This document shows positions 1-11,721 of a DNA stretch of 64,000 bases, piece after piece. Made by a program: the position numbers and the translations under genes. The stretch's first letter is position 1. Each line of letters begins with the position of its first letter. Under the pieces are notes generated by a model. The model ran no database searches. It was given only the letters and a program-made list of their open reading frames with translations, and was not told the origin of the DNA. Origin of the DNA: Ampelocalamus luodianensis (lineage: Eukaryota; Streptophyta; Magnoliopsida; Poales; Poaceae); the NCBI GenBank assembly GCA_036346255.1, contig CM070620.1:57460522-57524521 (forward strand), given 5' to 3'.

Positions 1-2409
1 GTTGAGGGCGAAGAACGTCCCAGGAAGAAAATCCCTGCCAAGGTTATGTGGTATGCTCCTATAATACCACGCCTGAAACGTCTGTTCAGAAACAAGGACC
101 ATGCAAAGTTGTTGCGATGGCACAAAGAAGACCGTAAGGTAGACAACATGTTGAGACACCTGGCGATGGGTCCCGGTGGAGAGCAATAGGCAGAGAATTC
201 CGGAGTTTGCGGATGACGCAAGAAACCTAAGGTTCGCTTTAAATACGGATGGTATGAATCCTTTTGGGGACGAGCACTAGTCATAGCACTTGGCCTGTTA
301 CTCTATGTATCTACAACCTTCCTCCATGGTTATGCATGAAGCGGAAGTTCATTATGATGCCGGTGCTCATCCAAGGCCCGAGGCAACCCGCAACGACATC
401 GATGTCTACCGAGGCCATTAGTTGAGGAACTCCCGCTTTTATGGAGCAAACCGGTGTGCGTGTGTGGGATGAGTACAAACAGAACACTTCGACTGCGAGC
501 ATTGTTGTTCGTAATAATCAATGATTGGCTGCTCTAAGTAATCTTTCGAGACAGACAAACAAGGGATACAATGCATGCACACACTGTTTTGATGACATTG
601 TGAGTATATATTTGAAAAAATGTCGAAAGGTCGTGTACCTTGGCCATCGTCATTTTCTTCCTATGAATCACCAACTAAGAAAGAAAGGCAAGCATTTTAA
701 AGGTAAAGCGGACCACCAACCAAGCCTCATAACCGAACCGGGAGGATGTACTTGATATGGTCAGGATGTGCAAGTAGTCTTTGGAAAGGGACAAGGCGCG
801 AACCTGTTCCAAAAGATGCTAAGGGACACGCACCCATGTGGAAGAAGAAGTCCATATTTTGGGAGCTACCCTATTGGCAAGTCCTAGAGGTCCGCAACGC
901 GATCGACGTGATGCACGACAAAGAATCTTTGTGTGAACTGCTAGGATTCATGGATGTGTATGGAAAGTCTAAGGATTCACTCAAGCACGACAGACTTGCA
1001 ACACATGAAAGAACGAGACAACTGCATCCGAGAGAAGACAGACGATGGACGCCATTACTTAAGACTCTGCTAGCTTCACTCTTAGCAAAGAAGAGAAGGA
1101 AAGCATGTTTGAATGCCTAAACAAACATCAAGGTCCCATCCGGATTCTCCTCCAATATAAAGCGTATAATAAAAATGCCGAGAAGAAATTCCTACACTTA
1201 AAGTCCCATGATCGCCACGTGCTTATGACGCAATTGCTTCCGGTTGCTTTAAGAGGAATTCTACCTCCACATGTACGTCAGCCACCGTGAAGCTATGTGC
1301 ATTCCTCAATGCAATTTCTCGAAGGCAATCAATCCAATGGAACTAGCTACTCTCTGAATGATGTGGTTCAATGTCTTGTCGACTTTGAGTTGGTGTTCCT
1401 CCATCCTTCTTTAATATCATGACACACCTCCTAGTTCACCGGTCAAGGAGATTAATATTCTCGGTCTGTGTTCCTACACAACATGTTCCCCTTTGAGAGG
1501 TTCATGGGAGTCTGAAGAAATATGTTCACCAGCGTGCTCGGCCGAAGGAAGCATCGCCAAGGGCTACGGGACGAGAGGAGGTCATTGAGTTCGTGTTGAC
1601 TTCATTCCCGACCTTGAGCCGATTGGTGTTCTGAATCGCGACACGAGGGAGACTTAGTGGAAAGGGAACACTAGGGAATAAAACATATATCGATGCACGG
1701 GGACGATTATTTCAATAAAGCGCACTACAGTTCTTCAAAACTCCTCCGTGGTGGAGCCGTATGTCGAGGTACACAAGGAATTCCTCGATCCCAGTTTCGA
1801 GGAAGAATGAAGCTTGGATTAGGCGTCATCACATGGAAACTTTCAGCGGTTGGTTGCGAAAGAATGTCGAGTGATGACAATATTAATGAGCAAGCAGTAT
1901 TTGTTGGTTAGGCAACCGTCGTGGCACATCCTCACGTACAAAGTGCGAGATAAATGGAAATACATTTTACACCGTAGCCCAAGATAAAAGGAGCACGAAC
2001 CAAAGCAGTGGTGTCGCGTAGATGCCACAGACCCAAATGGAAAGAGGCAAACATATTATGGCGCATAGAGGAGATTTGGGAACTAGACTACGCACCTAAT
2101 TTTAAAGTCCCTTTGTTCCGGTGCCAATGGGTGAAGATGACCGGAGGCGGGTAACGATCGACAAGGAGTATGGAATGACAACAGTGGACCTCAACAATAT
2201 TGGGTACAAAGACGAACCATTCGTCCTTCTGCGATGTGAATCGGTGTTCTATGTGAAAGACATGTCTAGAAAACCCAAGAGAGGGAAAAATGACGACAAA
2301 TCAACCAATGAGCCAAAACGCCACATAGTTCTTTCGGGAAAAGAAACATCGTGGGAATTGAGGACAAGTCGGACATGTCGAAGATTATGAAAGGGATGAT
2401 CGAATCCAT
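1..2409 (+). pseudogene. TNP2-like CACTA transposase, C-terminal part, broken
   Basis: Conceptual translation in shifting frames gives the C-terminal half of a TNP2/En-Spm transposase (Transposase_21 followed by DUF4218 and DUF4216 type regions). Recognisable pieces are MWYAPIIPRLKRLFRN near the start, KKSIFWELPYWQVLEVRNAID at about 850-905, LMTQLLPVALRGILPPHV at about 1,222-1,276, and DKEYGMTTVDLNNIGYKDEP at about 2,160-2,217, ending in the NEPKRHIVLSGK block near 2,307-2,342. The protein would cut and join transposon ends in the nucleus. At least one in-frame stop (187-189) and many frameshifts break it, so it cannot encode an active enzyme. It starts upstream of the window and is cut at 2,409 by the LTR of element G; the missing C-terminus is at 11,598. 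Confidence 0.88.
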
Positions 2410-2816
2410 TGTAACACCCTGACTTATCATGAGCACGGAATGCTACTAAACAAACTCTAATAACTCTAAAGAAGACAATTCTAATAAATTTGTGAGAACC
2501 TCCCTTGTAAATTTAATTACGGAGGTTCCAACACACAAGGTAATCAAATAATAATTAAAACTTTTATCCAAAGTCATCAAAAGGTTGTGATGACATGCTA
2601 GGATTCCAACAAAACTAGAGAATCATAAAGAATCACTACTCATCATTATTACATCAATCCATTGCATAAGTCATGATGTAGTATTCTAAAATCAAGCTGC
2701 GTTCGTAAGAACATTCAACTTTATTTAATTCATGTGGTGTGTGAGTGACTAGCGTCTACTTCCCCCATGCATGTCATTCTTGGCTCGGGTACCTAAAACA
2801 ACAATAAAAGCAAGAG

Positions 2817-2832
2817 TGAGTCCACAGACTCA
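2817..2832 (-). other. Conserved LTR palindrome TGAGTC-N4-GACTCA
   Basis: A 6-bp stem with a 4-base spacer lies next to the invariant block GTACTTGCTGAGTC (element sense). The same palindrome occurs in the LTRs of A (37,861-37,876) and I (21,504-21,517, no spacer). Its function is unknown; a dimerisation or processing signal of the transcript is possible. Confidence 0.7.
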
Positions 2833-2943
2833 GCAAGTACATAACGAAACTATAACATCAACATACGTATAAATAAGATCAACATCAAACATCTCACATG
2901 CAAATGAAATGCTCAAGGAACCTTTAACTTTAACTTTATGTGT

Positions 2944-3143
2944 GCATTACACCTGTAATGCAGAGTATGTGACCGCCGCCGCATACCCATGCCTGTGCGC
3001 GCACGCACAGGGACCAATTGCCCGTTACTCCGCAAGTAACGGGGACCTCAAGCCCACACTCCACGAGTGAGGGGATCTCGGGCCCGTCACATTCATGACG
3101 GGGATCTCAAAGGGAAACATGCTTGGTCACCGCGTGACCAAGC
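2944..3143 (-). other. Serial stem-loop array in LTR (element G, 3' LTR)
   Basis: Six adjacent inverted repeats lie within 200 bp. They are GCATTAC/GTAATGC (2,944-2,961), CCTGTGCG/CGCACAGG (2,992-3,011), CCCGTTACT/AGTAACGGG (3,021-3,043), CCC-CACTC/GAGTG-GGG (3,053-3,073), CCCGTCA/TGACGGG (3,083-3,102) and GCTTGGTCAC/GTGACCAAGC (3,121-3,143). Several are followed by a similar spacer of the type GGGGAYCTCAAG. The array recurs at 9,543-9,742 and in the LTRs of A and, with different stem sequences, of I. Confidence 0.85.
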
Positions 3144-4684
3144 CTCAACATGTTCTCAATATGCATATGCTCATCTCTTATTCATCATCAATTTTACCAA
3201 AAGACAACAACATTGTACCACAATAAATCATAAGCATAATTTGAGCAATCACCAAACTTAAACAATCATCAGGTAAGCCATCTTGCTATGCAATCATATA
3301 TCAAAAAGCACACAAACATAGCCAATCAATCACCCCCATATAACAAACAATGCACTTGCCTTAACCGTGTGAGAACGGAGGCGTGAAGACGGTGCTGCCT
3401 CGGTACCAATCCCACACTGGACATGAAGAAAACCCCATTCTAAGACCAACATTCTAGACCAAAATCATAAGTAGCATCGCAATTGAACTCGCTAATATCT
3501 TAGCATTTTCTAATTCTCATAATTTCTAGCGATCAGTCACTGCAGGCAGCTAGCTTCTAAAAATACGTAACTTTCTGCTCGGGTGCCCAAATAAGATGAT
3601 CTTGGACATTCTGGAAAGGTAATTAAAATTTCTAAATAAACTTAGTTGGGGAGACCCTCTGATTCGGCCATCTACTAGTCCTACCAATCCATCTAATCAG
3701 AGCAAACATTTCACGTCGGGTTTCTGAACAGCGACAAAGAAACTATCATAACTTTCTCTACGTTCGTCCGAATTTAGTGATCTTTAGTTTTCCTGAAAGC
3801 TAAGAGGATTAGCCTCGTTTTTCGTTATGGTGAGACCCTCTGGAAATCCCTCTAAATATGCGCTTCTATCAGGTTAACCAACACTAGTAATTCTGCTTCT
3901 CTACAGAAACACAGAAATACTAAGAAATTCATAACTTTGGCTACCGAGGTCCGAATGACTTGATTCTTGTCGGCAATGAAAGGTAACTACGATATCTACA
4001 ACTTTATAGGAGAGGTCCAGACCCAATTCTACTTTCAACCTACGCAAAAACGACAATCTTTAACACTACAGAACACCGACTTACTGACAGAAAACCGTCT
4101 CTGGACAGCAGTCCAACAGCAATATTCAGATGACCATAACTTTTGAGATATAACTCCGAATTGATCGTTCTTTAACAATCTGAAAAGGTTATCGAATTAT
4201 CTACAATAACCTAGTTGGGTGAACTTTCAGATTCTTCCAATTTCCCTATCATATTTTAGGAAATATCCAGACAGTTTATTCTCGTCAGATTTCTGGCAGC
4301 AGAAACTAAATCGACCATAACTTTTGACTCAGACCTCGGAATCGAGTGAACTCGGCGGCCACTGAAACTTAAGAAGTAGGTCCAGATTTCTCTAGGAGAC
4401 CAACTCTTCAGATTCTGCCTCTAAGTAGTCGAAACAGATCCCGCAACATACTGGACAGAATTGAACGAATTAAAGACAGACTGGATTTAAGCAATTCTAC
4501 TCGCAAGCGCATCTAATCACCAACAAACCTTGCAAGAAACCTGATGTTACCCTTGTAGAACCGCTGAAGATCATGAGCGGAAACACCAACTTGCGATCCC
4601 TCTTTTCCCTTCTCACTTCTTCCTTCATCTCTCCTTTTCCCTTTCTTTTCCTCCTTGGCGGCTGCAATGGAGCTCCTCCTCTTC

Positions 4685-4795
4685 TTGGCCAGCAGCAATG
4701 GTGGTGGTGGGGAGGTGGAGAGGTGGAGAGGGAGGTGGAGAGGGGAGGTGGAGAGGTGGCGGCTCAATGGGGAGAGGTGAGGAGGTGGGGGTGCG
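4685..4795 (+). repeat. G-rich purine minisatellite in LTR
   Basis: Degenerate repeats of GAGGTGGAGAG with GGTGGTGGTGGGGAGG at the left edge give a G-rich run of about 110 bp on the plus strand, which is the antisense strand of the element. A shorter version is present in the sister LTR (11,290-11,385), so copy number differs between LTRs. The tract could form G-quadruplexes. Confidence 0.75.
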
Positions 4796-5004
4796 GCTAG
4801 GGTTTGGGGGAGTGGCGCCCCTTTGGCCGGCCACCCCTTTGCCCTCATGGGCCAAGGCCCAAGCCAGAGTTGGATACAAATGATGTTTCCCCCTCTCTAG
4901 CGAAGAATTTAGCGTTTTCAATTGGTTCTTCCGTAAATCTATTTAGTTCTCTCCGATTAATTAAATCTCTCCGCGATTCGCTTATCTCACTTTCGGGTAT
5001 TACA

Positions 5005-5020
5005 TTCTACCCCCTTATTA
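5005..5020 (-). other. Polypurine tract of element G
   Basis: On the minus strand, TAATAAGGGGGTAGAA directly precedes the TGTAATAC start of the 3' LTR. It is the expected plus-strand DNA primer for an LTR retrotransposon, and similar tracts precede the 3' LTRs of elements I, C and D. Confidence 0.88.
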
Positions 5021-5693
5021 GGATTCGACCCGAATCTAAACACCGATCTACACGAAAGTAAACCACGACTAGAACTTAACAATGATACCAACGCGATCAC
5101 CTCTTGCTAAACTCACTCACGTGAGACTCCAATTTCAAGTGGCCTCTCTCTCGAGCAGATGAGATCACAACACCGGGGCGTAAAATGGCGTGCGTACTAA
5201 CGCTCAACTCGACCTTTCGAGAGCATTCAACAAATGAGACTCGAGATAAGATCCTGCTCCTTGGCACCAAACATGCCCGGTGTTGCGTACACGCGTATGG
5301 ACCGAGATGGTCCTAGCGATACACCAACTTTCAATTCTGCCTGTGATGAAACAAAGCAAAGTACCTTGGGCCAACCTTTCCCTCAATATTGAACTACACA
5401 ACATGCACACAGGACACGGAACTCTTGTTCCACCTCCCAATTCAACTTTTCAATGAGACAAGGATCACCTCCTTTAACCAGAAACACACAATTGAATTCC
5501 CTTTAAGCAACTCTTTTACCCACAAAACCTATCTAAATAAGAAAGTTTTACTTCGCAACTATCGTTACCGGCTGTGTACTCTGAGTCAAATCTAGAATCG
5601 GAATTTCATCGAGAAAACCCTTCTACTTTACAAGGGGCAGTTTGCGAATAAACGTCACGAAAACCAAAGGAGGAATCATTTTAAATGCCCAAA

Positions 5694-5713
5694 TAATAAT
5701 AATAATAATAAAA
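5694..5713 (+). repeat. (AAT)n microsatellite
   Basis: About six consecutive AAT/ATA units occur in the interior of element G. Confidence 0.9.
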
Positions 5714-8700
5714 ACTTCCTTTATTCTTCCGGAACCGATAAGAACCACACTTACCAAAAATTGAGTCAAACTCAACTTACGAAAGACATTGGTCAACAGC
5801 ACCAAACTCAAACAGGAAACAAGGAAACGATTCACTTCTTGAGAAAGCAACAATTTATCAATTTCTCTTTTAGGACTAAAATTTCTCTCGGACCTTGGGA
5901 TTTCAGTTCATCGCATAACACACTAACTCATCTCTCTTAGCTTGGCATTCTTAGCGTAATGCTTTCGGTCGAAATAAATCATCCTGACTCAGTATGAAGA
6001 CTCTATCGATTCCACTAAAACTTTCTCTAAATAACTCCTCTACCATGAAATTAATTTGTGAGATGACTTCCAATGCATCTCAAAATAGGCCACACACGCA
6101 ACCACATCATCTCAATCTTTTAAGAATAATCAACTTGAAATTCTCGGCTCTCACTTTCATATACTTCATCAAAAGGGTTCTATCAATGATCATTCCACTG
6201 TTGAAATCCACCCTTAATCTACTTTCTCTACACAAAATCATTGGGCGACCAAAGTCCTAGCATAAAATAAAAAAATGCGAAGCTCAATTAAACTCCAAAA
6301 CTCCTACATTGAACTTCTCATATATAAGATAGGAAAACTCAAATTAAAATCCTTAAAATTCTCACAATCCAAACATACTCACGCATTAACATCAACGTGA
6401 AAACATCTTCTTAACCCAATTATCTTTATAAAGATTCTAACTCTTAAAAGTTACTTGCTAAGTCAAGTCTTTCTGGCAATAATCCATCCATCTCGGCTAC
6501 CTCATTAATCACCTTAACGACAGATTACTTCGCTAATACTACTCCCATTACAACACCCTCATGTTTCATCTCGCACTGTAGTGCAAGGTATCCAAACATG
6601 ATACTCTAATACATTAATCAAGATTACCATCCTTTCGAAAATTTTAATGTTCCACCCGAATTGAACAAAGGATCTTGGATCACAAACCTCCATAGGTTCT
6701 ATTGGTTGCAACATTGCAATCGTTTAATCTAAAATGCAAACATTCAGTATAAATAAAATTCTCCCAAGATTTATTCATGAAATCAGTTCATCCTCCAATG
6801 TTCCTCGAATAACTTACAATCCAAGGTCTCACAACATCATATACTTGACTACCGCTATCCAGTTGCCACTGTACCTTCTAAAATTCGTTGCAACAAAAAA
6901 AAGTCAACTGATCCTTCATCAAAAGAAGAGGCAACCAAAGATAAATTTTAGCACACAAGGGAACGTTACCATACTCATTGAGCTAAAGACCAAGAGAAAT
7001 TGTCAAATAACAATGATCTTGGAACACAAAATACGAGTCCACGGTCGAGGCACAAGTCCCACGGAAGAAATTTTTCACCTCCAAAAATCAGAATAAAACA
7101 TTGCTATGCAAACCCACGAAACTCTTAAGTTGTGACATCGGAAAGTTGCAGATTACAATTTTTTTTTAGCTCCAACCTCAAAATACTTATGGTAAACATT
7201 TCCGTCACCACAACAAAAGCAATCTCTTTGATTACGACACTACTTGCCAAACCAAACAAGAGATGCCTTTGATACCAAATCACATTCATCACTTGAACCA
7301 AACGGAACCTTTTCATATGTCACGTTTCTCAACTAATTTTATCTACTACATAAATCATGAGCCCCAAAAGATTACGAATACAAAACTCCAAACATTTCAT
7401 TTAATCGTTATTAAAACAATCAACTTACTTTATCTCTAGAAGAATCATCACCATTCCAACGCGTCACAATCTCTTGTGGGCAGTCTTATCAACACCAAGA
7501 ATAATTCACTCTTAACAAGATTCGTTATCCTCAACTCTTCCCTTATTAGCCACCAAGGCTCACCAAAATGTTACGTGCCCTTTTATCATCTCATCCTCAA
7601 ATGAGTGCATACGATTCTTACACCCTCACTACAACAACTACTTTATTTTAGAGAGAACTAACTACACAATTTAAAAGGTTATTCCAAAGCCCTTCCATCA
7701 ATGGCATACTATTATCCGATAGTTCTACCATCATGTAATTATTGTTCATCTATTAAATCCCATCAATTTTCCTCTTAGTAAAGTTCAACACCAAACTTTA
7801 ATAGTCAATAATTGCACCTAACAATTACATACAATCACTAAACATCCACCAAGGGTTACTCCAAGATTAATATCCACTAACACAATAATCTAACTCCTTT
7901 TGTACTTAACCATCCCAAGCGGTTAGGTTAATCCATTGCGATCCGTTAATCCAATTTACCAAAGAAGTTTACCAAATGTATCACTCTTAATGGTCAACTC
8001 AATTAATCAATGTTCCACACTTCTTGTTAACTCTACGGTTTACAATTAGGTATAGTTGTACTCTTAACCACGGCTCATCAAGAACTACTACAAGACACTT
8101 TCAAATTTATGAGCTTTCCTTTGAAGGATCTTAGTTATGATCGATCATGCACACACTCTGCGGACCTCACGATAACACATATCATTCCCATCAATTTCTT
8201 TGTTTATAACCTCCATCTTAACCACAAGAAGACATCGCTAAAGAATTTAATATTTTCTTTCGTAAAGAGAACCAATCAACTTCAACACTAAATACCCAAG
8301 AGAGTTACATTGATTCAAAGCTTTCTTGTACTAAAGGACTTGCAAAACAAAAATTTTATTAACCAAAAACATCAAGTGAAAATAAATGGGTCATGTTTTC
8401 CAATAAGACAAACAGAACTCCACACAAAGGCCAATCTTTACAATTAACCAAATTCGTGACGCAAGATTAACTCAACATTGGGAAAACAATAAATGCTTTA
8501 AGGGCAAAGTAAACCAATGGAAACGCATCAACTTTTCTCAAAGTAACCTATCAACCACAAGAATGAATAACCCAAGAGAAAATCATCAATCTCAACTGGA
8601 TAAGAGTTGACCAAATTCAAATTCAGGAAGAGAACAACTCTTTTAAGTCTACTCGCTACCAAGCGCTTTGTACTACGATCTCTCATGTGGATACTTAGCT

Positions 8701-8994
8701 ATTCCTATACCACAAACAGTGGTGTAACCAGTATAGCCCGGGACCACAACCACTACCTCCACCTCTCAACATGGGTTACCCCACACATAATAACCATAGT
8801 ATTATACTATAGATACATCAGATCATCTCAAAGCAGAATCATTAATACAACTCAACAGATGCGTAAATGCAATGCTTGACCCATCCCATCCTCATGCACC
8901 GGTGGTGTCGAGTTTAAAAGTTCATTAACCATTACAAAATTTCAGCAATTCAAGTTGCCTAGGTTGTAAATCCAATCACCACGGACCTCACGCC

Positions 8995-9006
8995 GCTCGA
9001 TACCAA
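8995..9006 (-). other. Primer-binding site of element G
   Basis: The minus strand reads TTGGTATCGAGC two bases after the 5' LTR end. It matches the initiator-tRNA-Met type PBS used by plant Ty3/gypsy elements (family form TGGTATCAGAGC) and is identical to the PBS of elements I, A, C and D here. Confidence 0.88.
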
Positions 9007-9008
9007 GC

Positions 9009-11597
9009 TGTAACACTGACTTATCATGAGCACGGAATGCTACTAAACAAACTCTAATAACTCTAAAGAAGACAATTCTAATAAATTTAGTGAGAACCTC
9101 CCTTGTAAATTTAATTACACGGAGGTTCCAACACACAAGGTAATCAAATAATAATTAAAACTTTTATCCAAAGTCATCAAAAGGTTGTGATGACATGCTA
9201 GGATTCCAACAAAACTAGAGAATCATAAAGAATCACTACTCATCATTATTACATCAATCCATTGCATAAGTCATGATGTAGTATTCTAAAATCAAGCTGC
9301 GTTGGAAGAACATTCAACTTTATTTAATTCATGTGGTGTGTGAGTGACTAGCGTCTACTTCCCCATGCATGTCATTCTTGGCTCGGGTACCTAAAACAAC
9401 AATAAAAGCAAGAGTGAGTCCACGGACTCAGCAAGTACATAACGAAACTATAACATCAACATACGTATAAATAAGATCAACATCAAACATCTCACATGCA
9501 AATGAAATGCTCAAGGAACCTTTAACTTTAACTTCGTGTGCATTACACTGTAATGCGAGTATGCGACCGCCGCCGCATACCCATGCTGTCTTGGCGCGCA
9601 CGAGGACCAATTGCCGTTACTCCGCAAGTAACGGGGACCTCAAGCCCACACTCCACGAGTGAGGGGATCTCGGGCCCGTCACATTCATGACGGGGATCTC
9701 AAAGGGAAACATGCTTGGTCACCGCGTGACCAAGCCTCAACATGTTCTCAATATGCATATGCTCATCTCTTATTCATCATCAATTTTACCAAAAGACAAC
9801 AACATTGTACCACAATAAATCATAAGCATAATTTGAGCAATCACCAAACTTAAACAATCATCACGTAAGCCATCTTGCTATGCAATCATATATCAAAAGC
9901 ACACAAACATAGCCAATCAATCACCCCCATATAACAAACAATGCACTTGCCTTAACTGTGTGAGAACGGAGGCGTGAAAGCGGTGCTGCCTCGGTACCAA
10001 TCCCACACTGGACATGAAGAAAACCCCATTCTAAGACCAACATTCTAGACCAAAATCATAAGTAGCATCGCAATTGAACTCGCTAATATCTTAGCATTTT
10101 CTAATTCTCATAATTTCTAGCGATCAGTCACTGCAGGCAGCTAGCTTCTAAAAATACGTAACTTTCTGCTCGGGTGCCCAAATAAGATGATCTTGGACAT
10201 TCTGGAAAGGTAATTAAAATTTCTAAATAAACTTAGTTGGGAGACCCTCTGATTCGGCCATCTACTAGTCCTACCAATCCATCTAATCAGAGCAAACATT
10301 TCACGTCGGGTTTCTGAACAGCGACAAAGAAACTATCATAACTTTCTCTACGTTCGTCCGAATTTAGTGATCTTTAGTTTTCCTGAAAGCTAAGAGGATT
10401 AGCCTCGTTTTTCGTTATGGTGAGACCCTCTGGAAATCCCTCTAAATATGCGCTTCTATCAGGTTAACCAACACTAGTAATTCTGCTTCTCTACAGAAAC
10501 ACAGAAATACTAAGAAATTCATAACTTTGGCTACCGAGGTCCGAATGACTTCATTCTTGTCGGCAATGAAAGGTAACTACGATATCTACAACTTTCTAGG
10601 AGAGGTCCAGACCCAATTCTACTTTCAACCTACGCAAAAACGACAATCTTTAACACTACAGAACACCGACTTACTGACAGAAAACCGTCTCTGGACAGCA
10701 GTCCAACAGCAATATTCAGATGACCATAACTTTTGAGATATAACTCCGAATTGATCGTTCTTTAACAATCTGAAAAGGTTATCGAATTATCTACAATAAC
10801 CTAGTTGGGTGAACTTTCAGATTCTTCCAATTTCCCTATCATATTTTAGGAAATATCCAGACAGTTTATTCTCGTCAGATTTCTGGCAGCAGAAACTAAA
10901 TCGACCATAACTTTTGACTCAGACCTCGGAATCGAGTGAACTCGGCGGCCACTGAAACTTAAGAAGTAGGTCCAGATTTCTCTAGGAGACCAACTCTTCA
11001 GATTCTGCCTCTAAGTAGTCGAAACAGATCCCGCAACATACTGGACAGAATTGAACGAATTAAAGACAGACTGGATTTAAGCAATTCTACTCGCAAACGC
11101 ATCTAATCACCAACAAACCTTGCAAGAAACCTGATGTTACCCTTGTAGAACCGCTGAAGATCATGAGCGGAAACACCAACTTGCGATCCTCTCTTTTCCC
11201 TTCTCACTTCTTCCTTCATCTCTCCTTTTCCCTTTCTTTTCCTCCTTGGCGGCTGCAATGGAGCTCCTCCTCTTCTTCGACCAGCAGCAATGGTGGTGGT
11301 GGGGAGGTGGAGAGGTGGAGAGGGGTGGAGAGGGAGGTGGAGAGGTGGCGGCTCAATGGGGAGAGGTGAGGAGGTGGGGGTGCGGCTAGGGTTTGGGGAG
11401 TGGCGCCCCTTTGGCCGGCCACCCTTTGCCCTCATGGGCCAAGGCCCAAGCCAGGTTGGATACAAATGATGTTTCCCCCTCTCTAACTGAAGAATTTAGC
11501 GTTTTTCAATTGGTTCTTCCCGTAAATCTATTTAGTTCTCTCCCGATTAATTAAATCTCTCCCGGCGATTCGCTTATCTCACTTTCGGGGTATTACA
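9009..11597 (-). repeat. Element G 5' LTR
   Basis: This 2,589-bp copy matches 2,410-5,004 and, in element orientation, runs from 11,597 down to 9,009. Several of the few differences fall at CAG/CTG trinucleotides, for example CAGAG versus CGAG at 2,961/9,555 and CACAGGG versus CACGAGG at 3,007/9,600. The stem-loop array is at 9,543-9,742. Confidence 0.92.
9543..9742 (-). other. Serial stem-loop array in LTR (element G, 5' LTR)
   Basis: Sister copy of the 2,944-3,143 array. The second hairpin (CCTGTGCG/CGCACAGG there) is damaged here, and the others are retained. Confidence 0.8.
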
Positions 11598-11721
11598 CCC
11601 GCCCTTCAGTGTGACCAAAGACCCAAGCATCCTGCTAAATGCCGAGGACACTCCATGGTTACGGCATGATCATAACCAAGGGTCATACGTCAAGAAGAAG
11701 TTCACCACTGTGCCCGCTTGA
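11598..11721 (+). pseudogene. TNP2-like transposase, extreme C-terminus after insertion of G
   Basis: The transposase reading frame resumes directly at the LTR boundary. It reads a PFSVTKDPSILL-type block, then AEDTPWLRHDHNQGSYVKKK, and ends FTTVPA with a stop at 11,719-11,721. This is the usual end of grass TNP2 transposases. It continues the block that stops at 2,409, which proves that element G inserted into an existing CACTA element. Confidence 0.88.

Larger units (their letters stand above)
2410..5004 (-). repeat. Element G 3' LTR
   Basis: This 2,595-bp LTR matches 9,009-11,597 almost base for base. In element orientation it starts at 5,004 and ends at 2,410. It contains a G/purine-rich minisatellite (4,685-4,795), degenerate modules about 180 bp apart (3,568-4,330), a serial stem-loop array (2,944-3,143) and the palindromic TGAGTC/GACTCA block at 2,817-2,832. 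Confidence 0.92.
5005..9008 (-). other. Element G interior, no coding signal
   Basis: Four kilobases of AT-rich sequence lie between the PBS and the polypurine tract. I find only short open frames with no zinc knuckle, D-S-G, YHQ, FIDD or HHCC motif on either strand. I read it as the non-coding interior of a LARD-type element. A (TAA)n microsatellite lies inside. Confidence 0.75.
2410..11597 (-). mobile_element. Element G: non-autonomous (LARD-like) LTR retrotransposon
   Basis: Two direct repeats of about 2.6 kb flank a 4.0-kb interior. Read on the minus strand, each LTR begins TGTAATACCC and ends TGTTACA. The primer-binding site TTGGTATCGAGC follows the upstream LTR, and a TAATAAGGGGGTAGAA polypurine tract precedes the downstream LTR. 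No gag, protease, reverse transcriptase or integrase motif can be read in the interior on either strand. It therefore resembles a large retrotransposon derivative that needs enzymes in trans. Its LTR is clearly homologous to that of element A (36,064), which does carry a Tekay/Del-like gag. The two LTRs are nearly identical apart from small indels, so the insertion is relatively recent. No clean 5-bp target duplication is visible at 2,405-2,409 versus 11,598-11,602. Confidence 0.88.

Noticed and set aside
2944..3143. CRISPR-like array
   Set aside because: The repeated feature is dyad symmetry, not a constant direct repeat with unique spacers, and the DNA is a plant retrotransposon LTR.
3067..3261. 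Identical 64-codon open frames at 3,067 and 9,659
   Set aside because: They are identical only because they lie in the two LTRs of element G and cover the stem-loop array; no start context or homology supports a gene.
2405..11602. 5-bp target duplication around element G
   Set aside because: TCCAT before and CCCGC after do not match, so I do not claim one although the transposase frame proves insertion.
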